From Carallia brachiata (taxonomy: Eukaryota > Streptophyta > Magnoliopsida > Malpighiales > Rhizophoraceae), in the NCBI GenBank assembly GCA_021464245.1, contig JADCRB010000013.1, positions 8,902,895-8,966,894 of the forward strand: a stretch of 64,000 bases of DNA. Reading direction: 5' to 3'. Under the pieces are notes generated by a model. The model saw only the letters and a list, made by a program, of their open reading frames with translations. It did no database searches and was not told the DNA's origin. Below, piece after piece: positions 46,300 to 59,529 of this stretch. Each line of letters opens with the position of its first letter. Positions within the stretch are counted from its first letter, which is position 1. Made by a program: the position numbers and the translations under genes.

Positions 46300-49200
46300 A
46301 TGGGTGGCAATGATGCGGATAAAACGAAGGAGAAGGAGTCAAAGACACCACCATCTAGTGCTCCTCAGGTACTTGTTGATGTTCCTCCTAGCACAAGAGT
46401 CGATCTCCTCACGGGCTTTTTCTTCCCAAAATAATCAACAGTCTTCTTCTTGTTCTTCAGGAGCAATCTTCAACCACTGCCACTGGCACTGTAAATCCAG
46501 ATTGGTCAGGATTTCAGGTTCCGTGAATTAAAATGTTTTCGTTTTTCAAAAATAATGGAAAAATATCGCTGCTTTTTGGGATATTGGTGTCTGTTATATG
46601 GGTTGTTTTGTCTTCAACAGGCATATTCTCCTTTACCTCCACATGGGTTCTTGGCATCAAGTCCCCAAGCTCATCCATATATGTGGGGGGTTCAGGTAGT
46701 CACGATTTTTACTGGAACCTTGGGAGCTATAATTATAGTCTACAAAACTTATGCATGAACTGTTATAGAATGTTTTCATACGGTATAATCTTACTTAAAG
46801 ATTGAACATTTGTTTTTTGTTATAAGAGAATAATAGACATTGTTGGAACAGACTGCTCTGATGAATCTCCTAGCTATCTGTGAAAACAAGTTGGTTGGAT
46901 TACTGTGATGAATATCTTAGCTATTTCCTGTTATTGATCACTAGCTTGTCTTGAATAGGGTGGATAAACTTTTCTCGAGTTTTCATGTAATTGCAACTGA
47001 ACCATCAATTAGCAATGTACTATGTGTCTGTTTGCATGTGGCCATAAAGTCCAGAAAATTTTGGGTGACATTTGTTTCATCTAACATGATTTGTACTTTT
47101 TTATGGTCTTCCAATTATGTCATTTGCTTGTTGGCTGGAAATGGTGCACTCCTAACAATATCTTTCAATTGTAGCATATTATGCCTCCATATGGTACTCC
47201 ACCTCATCCATATGTTGCGATGTATCCCCATGGTGGCATTTATGCTCATCCATCCATTCCTCCGGTATTTCATTTTCCTTCATGTTTTGCTATTTTTGGT
47301 TTTCTGATTGTCATTGTATCTTGGGATACCGCCAAAATTAACTGCATCCAATTTCATACAGGGTTCTTATCCTTTTAGTCCTTTCCCAATGCCTTCTCCA
47401 AATGGCATTATTGAGGCATCTGTGAGTTGCCTATAACTAGTTTCTCTTGTGATGTTTCTGCTACTGGCAGTATATTCTCTTATCTATATGGCTATACAGA
47501 TTGAATTTTAAGTTTTATGTAGGGAATTACTCCTGGATGCATGGAAGTGGATGGTAAGCCATCTGATGCAAAGGAAAAGCTACCCATCAAAAGGTCAAAA
47601 GGAAGCTTGGGCAGCTTAAATATGATAACAGGGAAAAATAATGAGCTTGGTAAAACTATGGGAGCATCTGCTAATGGAATCTATCCGAAGAGGTAACTAT
47701 GTACACACATAACTACTATCTAGTCTATGTTTTTGACATGCGTTGGTGGACATTTTGTATGTATTGTTTGCTAGGCAATAAGGATCATTGCGCTCTACAT
47801 TGCTTCCAAGCTTCCATTTTATGGAAAACTTGGGTTGCTTTTATTTAGGCATGGAACAGGAAGGATGGGGGAGAAGTGAGCTGAATGTGAATAGTTCTTC
47901 TGATGCAGACTTATTCTAGGAAATCTGCCGATTAGTGATTTTTATGTTAGGAAGGAATGAAATTATAACTACACTTTGAGCAGGGTTTAATAATATGGAG
48001 GTCAGAAGGTCTAAACAACGATTGTTATCCAAGATTTTTTGGCAACAGTGTGATCATTCGGGAATTGAGAATAGACTTTTGGTATTTATGCATCATATGA
48101 TTTAGGGTACTATGACTTTCTTGTCATTACAAATTTTAGTGGGCGTGCAGATGATCAATTTTGTTTTGATGTCTACATTTTGCATTGACCTATATTGCTC
48201 TCATAACATGTTGTATGTAGCGGCGAGAGTGCAAGTGAAGGCACAAGTGAAGGAAGTGATGCAAATTCTCAGAATGTAAGCACTATGCAACTTAGTTTGT
48301 TTATTTTAGATATATTAGATTTCAGCTACTCCCTTCATTTGGATGATTTCTGTATCTTTTTGTGCACACTTACCATAGAAAGACCAGGACCTTTCTCCAT
48401 CTCAAAATCTACTTGGGTAGTTGTTTCACAGATGTATTAGGCTAGTTCAGCATACCTTTTGCCCCTATTTAGATAATGCCAATATGGATTTTAGGATTCA
48501 TTGTTATTGGTTCAGAATTAGTGATTCTGTGAAAGTGAACTCCTAAGCATTGCGCGTCAACAACTTTTGGGACTGTTCAAAAGTTAAACATGCCACCTTT
48601 GCTCATTCTACACACACTCGCGCCACATTGATTTCCCATCTCAGGCTTTTGGTAGAAGTGATTTGTCTGTTAAACAAAAATTTACTAGTTTGGAATTTTA
48701 AACTGTCATTCTTATTGATGCGTGGACAGAGTTGGGAGGAGGATTGATGCCAGTATGCCATTTAGGACACAGCGAGATAACATTTCAGTTGTTCACACAT
48801 CGGTAGTTTGTAACTAGTATTGTATCAGCATGTGTCTGCCAATTTTGAAGATTCCTCTGTTTTTGACATAGACAACATGTTTTCTATTGAAGGGAAGTTG
48901 ACTTCAAACTTGACCTGAAATGTCTCTTTCTCTCTTTGCATATTGTAAGACAGATCCTTGAGAGATACGAGACTATTTTGTGGGTTGTGTGCATGTGTAT
49001 CTGCATGCTGTTATTTTGAGGGTAAGGGGGGTTGTTAGGCACATGCTTTTGGTCTGAGAAGCATAGACAGCAGGTCACTCACTTCTAGGATTCCGTTGTA
49101 GTACCACTTGATTCTTAGACTTGGACTCATAAGGTTCTTGTATTGCAAAATTTAGGTGTCTCTTGAGTTTAGTGCTGTGTATCTCAAATAGCATGCCTGT

Positions 49201-51265
49201 GTCCATACAATGATTGAATTTATTGTACCAAACTGCTTCTTGTTTATTTGGATGCTTCTCCTTTCTGTAGTATTTGATGGATTCCAGTTTCTGTTATCTA
49301 TGTAGGACTCACAAATAAAGTCAGGTGGTCGGCAAGATTCTCTAGAAGGTTTGATGGTGGTGATGTCCTTTATGTATGTGCTACAGCTGATGTGTCTTAT
49401 AAAGACTCTTATGTCTGTTTAACAGCTGATGCATCTCAGAATGGTGGTTCTGCGCATGGTCCACAGAATGGAGGACAGGGTAATGCTGCTGTGAATCAAA
49501 CAATGTCAATCATGCCAATTCCTACTTCTGGTACAGGAGCTCTAACTGGTCCTGCAACTAACTTGAATATTGGAATGGACTATTGGGGGGCCCCAAATTC
49601 ATCTGCCATCCCTTCAATTCATGGGAAAGTTCCCTCTACTCCGGTTGCTGGAGGACTAGTTACTCCTGCCTCAAGGGATAGCGTCCAGTCACAGCTTTGG
49701 CTGCAGGTTAGTCTCTTTCCATGGTCTTTGGTATTAAATTTATAGAACATGTTTTGGGACCACGGTTTTGAGGCCAGATTTGTGCCCGTCATAGGTATGC
49801 CAGCTGTTGAGCATGAAATCTTCTTTCTGGATATTGTAAGGATTACCACTCTGCTTTCTTTGAGAAATGAGAAAAATTGTATCAAATGCAAACATGGACT
49901 TTGATTTGTAAAATCTCCTAAACCACTGTTGGAGACTTGTGATGATAATGCAGCATGCAAAACATTGTACGTTCAGTTCTGTATTTGGATGAAATCTTAT
50001 GTATTTTCATTTGTTTCATATTTCTTCTTCAATGCCATCAGTTATTTGTGAATGCTTCTGTATCATATGGTTGCATTAATCAGGTGCCAAGGAAACTGTA
50101 GAATGGATAATTTTCGATGTGGTAGATGCCATTTTATCAATTCATAAGATGCAAAATTTGATTTTCCATTTTTTGTTCTAAAAAGGTAGAGAGGTATCCG
50201 TTGGCAAATAATATGAGAAGTATAACCTTCTGTTCAAGTGCAAAATTCAAAAAGCGTTTGTTCTATATTCCATCTTCCATGATAACAGCCTTCTTTTCTT
50301 TTGTAATCATGTCTAAGTTTAAAATTCAACTAAATTTTGTTCTATTGTATGATAATTGGGTTCAGGATGAAAGAGAGCTTAAGAGACAAAGAAGGAAGCA
50401 GTCCAATAGGGAATCTGCTCGTCGTTCCAGGTTGCGTAAGCAGGTAATGAATTATATTTGGATGCTGTTGATCTTTTCTAGCTGCATTACTCCATCTGTT
50501 ACTCGAATTCATTTGATGAGATGTGCAATTTTGGGTCAGGCTGAATGTGATGAGCTAGCCCAGCGCGCTGACGCCTTAAAAGAAGAAAATGCTGGTCTTA
50601 GATCAGAATTAGATCGGATCAAGAGTGAATACGAGCAGCTACTTGCGGAGAATGGCTCTCTCAAGGTGATGCCTTAAAATCCGTTTAGTTGTTGAACTTC
50701 TGATGATTTTAGGTCTAGAATGTTGGAATACTATTTCATTGTTATAACAACAGGTCATGGTTTTTTTGTGCCATATTTCCTCATTCCGGAGAGATTTACC
50801 TGGAAGAATTTTTTTTCCATGCCCCTGCTTGGAAGAAAGTGGAAGGGGCGGAGCTGGGAACTTTGTGCATTTTCCACAAAGGATAGGGACTTCTAACAAT
50901 CATGGATGCTTTTTATTTTTTACTTGATTGTGGTTAAGCTATTGACGATGTGGATGACGTGCATCATTTTTTATGACATCTGAGACTGTGGTGAAGGAAT
51001 GAAACAATCAAGTGAAGTCAAGCGTTTTGCACTAGAAACTAAACGAATTCCGGAAGTTGTCAATGCATTTGATGAACATTTATTTACTAGGCCCCTCTAT
51101 TTCTCTCCATACTTAAGTTGTCATTCACATTTTGATCTTTTATTGCAGGAGAGACTTGGCGAAATTCCTGGACAAGAGGATTTTAGGACTGGCAGGAACG
51201 ACCCCCATTTGAGCAATGATACAAAACAGACTGCACAAACAGAACTTATACAGGATGATCAGTAG
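46300..51265 (+). CDS. bZIP68: G-box-binding bZIP transcription factor, bZIP68/bZIP16 type
   Basis: Twelve exons encode 406 residues: 46300-46368, 46461-46517, 46621-46695, 47175-47264, 47362-47421, 47523-47692, 48221-48275, 49306-49348, 49426-49706, 50366-50443, 50540-50665 and 51149-51265. All are GT/AG and in phase. The protein has the proline-rich MFMR region of group G factors ([18 protein letters not shown], then [20 protein letters not shown]), a Ser/Gly-rich middle and a basic region [18 protein letters not shown] (about residues 308-326) with the invariant N..SARRSR pattern. A leucine zipper follows ([20 protein letters not shown]). Exon 10 ends exactly between basic region and zipper. 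Group G factors bind CACGTG G-boxes in light and stress genes, and bZIP16/68 are redox-sensitive. The symbol rests on family resemblance plus neighbouring genes matching the Arabidopsis bZIP68 locus; bZIP16 is the alternative. Confidence 0.93.
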
Positions 51266-51599
51266 GATCAAAACCGCTGTTTTGTGCAGCTTCAGAAGGG
51301 CATAACCTAACTGAATCAGCAACAGGAGTCTTATTGGCACAGTAATGTAGTTTGAATTTGATCAAAGATGACCTTCATAGTCTAGGATCTGCTTATCACA
51401 TATCATCCTAAAGTTTGTGTTGGCATTCCGTAGCAGTGGAAAGACCTAGGATGTTGAGAGTGAAATTTGTGTCATACCCTGTTTTAAAGGGGCTGTGTTC
51501 ACACTCATTACATTAATCTGTGTTATAAATTTGGCTAGTGATTGTGTTAACCGAGGTTTATTTAATGAAATTATGCAATAATTACAAATCTTCGGTAAG

Positions 51600-52804
51600 C
51601 ATTTGACATGTATTATGTTCCGTTTTGTTTCTCTTTCTCGACTAAGTGAGATTTCATTACAGATAATGAGAATTGCTTCCTCATTCTGCCGCCGGTTCTA
51701 AGGAACAAAATTTACATGGGTAGAGTTGTGGTTGTCAAATTATTACCCTACCACTTAATTTTGTAGAAATTTGAACTTGTGACTTTTCGCATGAGAATCC
51801 CTTTACCCTATCAACCACGTAAAAGGTGGTCATTTGTGTTTTTTTATAAAAGAACAAGAAATGAAGTGGAGTATTTGCAACAGACACCTTAAATATAAAA
51901 GGTAGGGATGTAAACAGGGAGGTTTGAGCTAATTTATTACTTATATTCCAAGCAAAATACTAGTTGTGGTTTGACTAATTATCAAACTACAACTAATGCA
52001 AAAGTAGAAATTAGTTAAATTAGTATGAAGGTTTAATAATCTACTAAAAAAAATTGTGGCTTTGGTAAAATTAAGCTCAAAAAGTTCATTGAATGTAATG
52101 ATTCTTGACCATTTCTTTGTTTGAAGAAAAGGGTGATGGCGCACGCATTTAAATTTTGACACTAAGGAACCAGAAGAAAAAAAGGGGCATTGCCGCAGTA
52201 CTATTTACCTCCCACAAAAGATAGACCTAGTTTTTTATGCCTTTGAATTAGCTAGACTACATTTACCCTTCCAATCTTTTTTTTTTCCCTTTTGGTTTAG
52301 TTTTCAATATTTTATTATATAATATTCATAAGAAAAGGGATTAACTAATTAATTAATTACATAAATTAGTGTTGTAGACAATCTTTGTGAATACTTTATT
52401 CTCAAATTACAAACTTGTTACGGTAGTTGCGTTAATTTTTCTAAGTTTTTTTTTGTTTTTATTTTTTATAAACAAGTATAAGGTGCATTGCACAAAAATT
52501 TTAGTTATCATGGTTACTAGTCAAAGGTGAGAGTCACCCCTTAACAATTTTAAGAGAATACAATAATTATTAAATTTAAATTTAATATTATGCATTAATT
52601 TTTTTTCAGTTGAAAGAAACATTTATTTTGTCCGAAAAAAAAGGAAGGACACAAAAATTCAAATAAAAATAAACCTGACTTACTGCCACCTGTCACTCTA
52701 TCACCGGAGTGGTGTCAAGTTTCCGTGTCCGACCCGAAGAGAGGAGGTAATAATAATATGATATTCTGGTCCTAGCCTCCTAGAACGAATAGAGAGAGCC
52801 GACT

Positions 52805-52837
<33 letters not shown>

Positions 52838-53100
52838 TATGCTAAAATATGCAAAACGAAAGAAAAATTGGACTTCCATCGACCACCCTTTAATGAGTCT
52901 GAAGTTTCCTCCTTACCGTCAGCTCAGCACACAGCTTTCCAAAACAAAGAAAAATCAAAGCCCCCATCTCTTTCTCTCTCTGTTTCTCTTATTGGATTGC
53001 TACTGTGAAATTTAAAACGGAACATATTTGAAAAATCAGAGAAGAAAAGGAAACAGAATTACAAAAAAAAAAAAAAAAAACAGACAAGGGAAAAAAACAG
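51600..53100. other. Spacer and leader region upstream of the DUF760 gene
   Basis: AT-rich. A T run of about 30 bases lies at 52808-52836. CT-rich and (AG)n sequence at 52965-53114 looks like the 5' UTR of the next gene. No other exon seen. Confidence 0.45.
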
Positions 53101-53114
53101 AGAGAGAGAGAGAG

Positions 53115-56100
53115 ATGCAGCGGATAACAGGAACAAGAAGTGAGGTTTTGGTAGCATATCCTTCAACAGGATCAGCAGCAGGCCTCAGATTTCCTGAATC
53201 ATTTAGGCTGCACCACCACCACCACCATTTCCCTGCCCTCTCCTTCCTCTCTCCTTCCCTTTCCAGAGTACATCTCTTTCTCTTTGTCTCTGTCTCTTTC
53301 TCTCGTGTTTTTTTCTTTGTTATTTTAACATGTATCATATGCATGTTGGTGTGTAAAGATTTGTCTTTTAGTGTTCTAACCGATATTTGAAAGCACCCCT
53401 TTTGGTATTTGAAAGCATGACTGATGTTTGCAGTGATTCATTTAGTAGGTTTTGCTTCTATGCATCTAATCCAAAGCTTTTTTTTTTTTTTTTTTTTAAC
53501 AATCTCCGGGGGAGGCAACCATAGCAGTTGAATATTCACTCATAAGTGTACATAACTTTTAAGTGATTAATGCTGATAGATGAGGTCTGCTTAATTTTAT
53601 TTTCTTCATTTTCCAGTACTTGTGTTTTGTGAGGGGGCTATGTCATGACCCTCTCTCTTGCAATCAAGACTTCCATACACAAAATTTGCTTCAACCCATT
53701 TTGATTTTCGCTTTATAGTTGTTTTTATTCTGGCCCCGCAAGTTTATGAACTGACTAATTGACCTGCCTGCATCGAATTGATGGAACAATGAATTGACTT
53801 TTAATGTGGCAACCCTTTAAAACCATAGTTAATCTATTTTGATGGAAGTAGGTAGTTTACTTTTTAAACCATAAGCATGTTGATAGTTTTTTCAATGAAA
53901 TTGGTTGGTATTCATTGCACAGAAAACTATGGTTAGAGGAGATGCTAAGGGAGCAAACTGTTCAACCTGTTGTGGATTGGATTGCTCTTTTGATGATATT
54001 TTTCTTCTTCATTTCTCTTACATAATCTTTTCTTTTCTAGAGATGTCCCTCTTTTGGCCTTTCAAAGCTTGCTTCTGGAACGGATAAGGGCCGGCCAAGA
54101 AGCTTAACTGTGAGAGCATCTGGGGATCCAAACAAAAATGCAGTTCCAGTTTCTCCTCTTGAATTTGAATCCCCAGTCGGTCAGCTCTTAGCGCAAATAT
54201 TGCAAACCCATCCACATTTGCTCCCTGCAGCCATTGATCAGCAGCTTGAGAACCTTCATTCAGATAGAGAAGCCCAGAGAGAAGTAACTCCCCCTTCTGA
54301 AGATGTCCTTTATAAGTTAGTTCTCCAATTCTCTGATCTTATTCCTGTTTTGTCTTTAGGCTTCATAAATACTATGTAGTTTTTGTTGGTTATGCTTGGA
54401 AGCATAAGATCTTTTCATTATGTTTCTGAGCTTTAATTCTAAAGTTATGACTGAATTTTTCTGGTTAAAGATGCAATATTGGGTACTTTGCTCTCATTTT
54501 CAGAGGTTAAAGGACCAGTTTGTGAACAATGTATTGAGGACTTTAAGATGGAATCTAGCAAATTTAGGCATTGCAATTGAATCTGTTGGAAGGAAAGGAC
54601 TTCCATGGGAGACCTACTTATTGAAATATGCATTCATTATCTTGTGTTAGGTATTAGGGATAAAGCTTGGAAATATATGTCAAAAACATGGAATTTCTGT
54701 GGGACAGGCCATGAGTACTCTTTGGGAAAGGAAAAGATGGAATCTTTCCTCCCTTTGCTGACGTGAGCAGGCTTCCTTCTGCTTTCTATAGTAAACACAG
54801 AACTCTTGTCAGAAATGTCTGTATTAGTGAATTAATCTGCTATGAATTGCTTCAATATCCTTCCTGTGATTTTGTACAAAATTCCCCATATCTATTAGAG
54901 TTTCATTAATATTTTCCTGTTATTTTGTTTTGCTGGTTGGATTGTGTATAGGAGATTATGCGTTTATTTCATAGGCTCCTTTTGGGTTCTAATTAAGATG
55001 GAATTCAAGCTGATGTCTCTACTGGGTTAAGAGATAGTGAAGCTTAAGTAGAGTCTCAGACACTATAGGCACTCTTTTACTGTTGGTGTACTTTGGAAGG
55101 TAAAACTCTAGTTAATTTGAGGCTTCAAGTTGCTTGAGGGGTAGTGCATCTTAGTTTGGCTTGAACAGTGCGGTTTGCTTGTTTGCTCTACAATTTCTTG
55201 AACTGCCCTTGGAGATATAGAATATGAGTAAGCAGTGGTCTCTTTGATTGCCTTGTGATGTCCTTTAATCATGTCCTATTTCCATTACGTAGTGGAACAA
55301 AGGTGATTGTTCATGCAGCCGGGTATGCAATTAATGTGTTCAATTAATTTTGTCTTGTCCATATAAATGACTCATGCCTGCTTTCATCTTTGCGAGGCCT
55401 TTGTGTTTGACAAGATTGTTTTGTAGGGAGAAGTTCTAATCAGTGAATGAAAATGCAAAAGAGGAGTAGCTTAGGGGAAGAGTGAGCTTAGGAAGTTGGT
55501 CAGGTAACAGTCAAGGAGGAGCATGGGAATAACTTAATTTCTGTTTGAATCTTTTTCAAGTAATTTATCGAAAATGTAAAGGAATAGTTTGGGATAACGG
55601 AAGTACAAACTGTTGTATGCTGATGGAGGAGTGGAATGTTCCATGGGTCTGTGGCATTTATGGAAGTGTTGAGGCTTGAATAGTTGGTAACAATTCTACA
55701 GTGAGAAGCATGTCTTCCATGGTAGAGGTAGTTTAATGAAAAGAGTAGTAAGATGACTCCTGTTCTTGATCTGTGAAGACCTATTGGTTTTTCTAATAGA
55801 TTATAAGCTATTTATCAGAAATTGTTATGAAACTTAATCAAAGCCTGGTAGAACAATCCAATGAAAAGTGGAGAATGAATATTTGACAGTTCTGGGCGCT
55901 AGTGACAGTTTGTGCCATTTATGGGACTGGAAACAGTGGATTGGGTATAACCCAAGTGGTTGAGAGCAATGGATGTCAATCACAAGGTCTGGGGTTCAAA
56001 CTCTAGATCTTGTTCACATAAATCCCACTCCTCTACTGTTGCTCTAGCAGTGCCAAAGGAGTCAACAAAAAAAAGGGGGGCCGGAGACAAACGTGTATCA

Positions 56101-57231
56101 TTTTTTGAATATTCTACTTATGTTTTCAGAGATTAGTTCACTCTCTTCAATTGCCAAAGGTTTTAGATAGGATGATCCTGAATCCCAGTTGAATAATCCT
56201 ATGTTTGCCCATATTCATTGCATTGAAAATTTAAACAGCATATGTTACAGGGGTTTTAATGCATTCTGCTCTTCTTTTTTTTTTTTTATAGTTTTTTCTT
56301 CTGTTTACATAAAATTTTGTAGTTGAAGCATTCAAGTAAAATTACTTTTATCTAATTATACGCTGCCCAACAACTGTCATGATCAATGTTCTAATAACCT
56401 TGAATTTTCAGGAGGATCAATGAAGTTAAGGAGAAGGAGAGGCAAAAAGCATTGGAGGAGATACTGTACTCCTTAATCGTACAAAAATTTTTGGAAAATG
56501 ACATCTCAATGATCCCAAAGATATCTTCAACATCGGATCCTACCGGACGAGTGGATTTTTGGCCAAACCAAGAACAAAAATTAGAGTCCGTTCATTCTGC
56601 TGAAGCCTTTGAAATGATACAAAGCCACCTGTCTCTTATACTAGGAGAACGATCAGTCGGCCCACTCGATACCATCATTCAAATTAGTAAAATAAAACTT
56701 GGGAAGTTGTACGCTGCTTCCATAATGTATGGATATTTCCTCAGGAGGGTTGATCAGAGATACCAACTTGAGAGAACCTTGAATACCGTTCCCAAGGGTT
56801 TCGACAAAGACTGGGCAAGAAATGACGAGCCGAGTCCAATGAACCAGCTTTGGGACCCAGATTCCTTGATAATGATTCCACCGGATGATGATGGAGGTGA
56901 TCGTGATGAACTCCTTATGGAAACTGGAGAAGGGAAATCATATAGGCTAAGATCTTATGTGATGTATCTGGATGGGGAGACACTTCAGAGATATGCAACA
57001 ATAAGATCCAAGGAAGCAATTTCTTTGATTGAAAAGCAAACTCAAGCCCTGTTTGGAAGGCCTGACATACAGATCGCAGAGGATGGTTCACTCGACACAA
57101 GTAACGATGAAGTAATTTCCATCACTTTCTCCGGATTGACGATGCTTGTCCTAGAAGCAGTAGCTTTTGGATCGTTCTTATGGGATGCAGAGAGCCAGGT
57201 TGAATCAAAGTACCACTTCTTTAACAGCTAA
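53115..57231 (+). CDS. Chloroplast DUF760 protein (UV-B-induced At3g17800-like)
   Basis: Three exons (53115-53267, 54041-54315, 56412-57231) encode 415 residues in a consistent frame. The start at 53115 follows an (AG)n leader. Residues 1 to about 80 form a Ser/Arg-rich chloroplast transit peptide ending near SLTVRASGDP and containing a natural run of six histidines. The mature part has two DUF760 units: SPVGQLLAQILQTHPHLLPA leads the first, and the second includes YVMYLDGETLQRYATIRSKE. The C-terminus ends at KYHFFNS. In Arabidopsis, relatives include a UV-B-induced protein of unknown biochemistry and At1g32160, the likely orthologue by position. Intron 2 (2.1 kb) carries a SINE-like element. 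Function remains unknown; no catalytic motif is visible. Confidence 0.9.
55944..56074 (+). mobile_element. SINE-like element in intron 2 of the DUF760 gene
   Basis: A box-A-like TAACCCAAGTGGTTGAGAG is followed by a box-B-like GGGGTTCAAACTC at a spacing suited to pol III promoters, and the segment ends in an A run at 56065-56074. This is tRNA-derived SINE architecture on the plus strand. The target duplication was not found. Confidence 0.6.
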
Positions 57232-57532
57232 ATTCAGGTTCATTGTGCAGCTGTTGTATATCATCACTCTCTCTCTCTTAGTGGCTAAAATGTAAAGTGA
57301 GAAATGATTAAAAAATAGAGGATGGAGCAGCTTGTACTGGATCCCATATAGAATTATTTTCTCGTTACAGAATGATAAGAGAAGGAAATTCGAATCAGTA
57401 GTGAAGGGTAAAACTTCACATGCCCGGTGGAATGAACTGTATAATTATTACTGGCAGGACAAAGGGATTGTTGTAAATGGCATTCCACAATGCACTTTCC
57501 TAATGACTTTTTGTTGAATGGTTAGTTTTTGT

Positions 57533-57665
57533 GTTTTTGGTCCGTAGGAGTGGCCACGCTACGTTAGGGAACGGGGACAGGTGATCCAAGGGTAGGGGTT
57601 CGAACCCCGCCTTTGATCAAGAGGTAGTCTCTTGCCACTCGAACATGTTTGAGTACTCAAATGAC
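57533..57665 (+). mobile_element. tRNA-derived SINE-like insertion with 10-bp direct repeats
   Basis: TAGTTTTTGT occurs at 57523-57532 and 57666-57675. The enclosed 133 bp is GC-rich, with a strong box-B motif GGGGTTCGAACCCC at about 57596-57609. No tRNA cloverleaf can be built around it, and there is no clear poly(A) tail. It lies about 300 bp after the DUF760 stop. Confidence 0.55.
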
Positions 57666-57960
57666 TAGTTTTTGTACACTCCTTATTATTATACACTATG
57701 CTAATGACTAAAGATTCAATGGAAAATCTGGAGAACTTACTTTAAGTGCCTCAAGATGTATTGTTTCTCATGTAGCATAAAATACGGAATAAATGCAGGA
57801 AGCCAAGGCGTTGGTTACACCCTTGTTCCCACAAGCAAACATTTTTATCAACGGAGATGACGCTGCACGAAGCAAAATGGTAACCTTTTTGTGGTACGTA
57901 GGATGATAAGCTGAAGCTGCTTTTACAAACGAACGTATAAAGCATCTATTTCATAAAATC

Positions 57961-58844
57961 AGAAATTATTTTTAAAATTAAGCATATTAAAAAGATTAAA
58001 CACCCTTAAAATTACGGGAAAAAACACGAAAACTTAAAACAACAATGTTAAAAAAAATTTACAAAAAAAGTACGTGAATGCATAAAAAATAGGTATGTGA
58101 ATTAATATATTGCAATTGATTATCATGTTTATATAATAAGATATATAATTATTACAACAAAATTTAAAAATATTTCTACCAAATTTTTTGTTACAAAAAT
58201 TAAAGAGTTTATGACACAAAATTAGTATCTAATTATAATGTATTGACTCGCACGTTTGTTTTTTTACGTGTCCATATAATCATTCCCAAAAAAAAAAATT
58301 AACCACCCTTAACATTTTGTCTCTCGTGTTTCTCCCTCCCGCTGCCACCGGCTCTCGACAACCCCACAACTGCAACCGCTATCGCCACCTCGTTTCTATT
58401 TTCCAAAATCAATTATTTTGCCGTCAAATCGTCCCTACATCACCTTTATTTGAACCCTAAACTCTTCAAATCTCAAACCCGCTGTCGGCCTTGCCTTGAA
58501 GCCCAGTTCGCAACCGACCATTGATGACACTGTCAATTGTTCGTTGAATCACTTGCGCAAGAGGAAGAAAATTGCCAGAGCGGATCATTTCGGTGGTAAG
58601 GATTAATCCAAGTCTTCATCTTCGGGTCTTGCTTCGATTGGATAGTCTCGAATTCGTGCAGTAGAGTTTTTAATCTCAGTTGGGTTTACTTCCATTTTTA
58701 GAGAAAACGAGAGAGAAGATGTCAAGGCTGTTTAATCTTAATTTTCGTTTGAACATTTTGTTTTAAGTTTGTATCTTTTTTTTATAATGTAATTTTAAGG
58801 GCGTTTAATTTTTTTTAATATGCTTAATTTAGAAAAAAAAATCA

Positions 58845-58845
<1 letters not shown>
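57961..58845. mobile_element. Pack-MULE-like element carrying a gene-derived fragment
   Basis: The inverted ends match very well: AAATTAAGCATATTAAAAA then AAACACCCTTAAAATTAC at 57974-58016, against the reverse complement of 58780-58831 (AAATTAAGCATATTAAAAA, AAACGCCCTTAAAATTAC). The interior is AT-rich up to 58310, then a distinct GC-rich block (58310-58720) reads like the 5' end of a plant gene. It contains a CT-rich leader, an open segment ending LNHLRKRKKIARADHFGG, and a consensus splice donor GGTG|GTAAGGA at about 58596. No transposase and no clear target duplication. Confidence 0.65.
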
Positions 58846-58875
<30 letters not shown>

Positions 58876-59329
58876 TGGTTTGAATTGAAATTAGGTTACA
58901 CAATCTGAACTAGGGATTTGGGTTAGACTTGGACTGGGCCTAGCAAGTCCATGTTTAGGTGGCTCTAACGTGGAAGTTATAGGCCTATCCAAATCACACA
59001 TTATACCACGTTATCTCGACCCGTCATTAAGTTAATAATTTCCCCCCCCAAAAAAAAAAAAAAAAAGAATAATTTCCATTAGGAGTATTTGAAGGCGTGA
59101 TAAATTTGATGAATTTTTTTTTTACGTAGGTTAAATTGTTATTTTTTAAAAGTCAGGATATATTTGTTACACAAAAAAAAAGATATATTTATTAGGCCTG
59201 AGTAAAAATATTTTTAATATTTTGTCATACTTTTGCCCTATATTTACATGTTACTTGTATTGCTTGTATTGTACTTTGCCTTATGTATGATGTATTTGCT
59301 CCCCATGTTGTTGAACATTCGATTTTAAA

Positions 59330-59518
59330 ATTTTTTTTTTCTGAAAGCTTTGGTATTCAGAAATCTATTGGATTCTAATTAATACAGTTCGAACCAAGTG
59401 AATTCATTAAATGAGGTAAATATCTGTCGGTACTTATTTTCTTCACATACAAGATTTAAACTCGAGATCTTATTTAAGGAGAATCAATCTCCTCGCCACT
59501 TAAACTAACAGGAGTTGA
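59330..59518 (-). mobile_element. SINE, family A copy 3, 11-bp TSD
   Basis: Same family as the copies at 39166 and 39500 (shared blocks: TATTCAGAAATYTATTRGATT, CTCGAGATCTTATTTAAGG). It is minus-oriented, with a T run at its left end. The perfect repeat TCGATTTTAAA flanks it at 59319-59329 and 59519-59529. Confidence 0.85.
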
Positions 59519-59529
59519 TCGATTTTAAA

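Noticed and set aside
54400..54650. Extra exon in intron 2 of the DUF760 gene
   Set aside because: The flanking exons already join in phase within the conserved domain, and the 76-codon frame has no family match.
57596..57609. Possible tRNA gene around GGGGTTCGAACCCC
   Set aside because: Only the T-arm/box-B motif is present; acceptor, D and anticodon stems cannot be formed, and flanking direct repeats favour a SINE.
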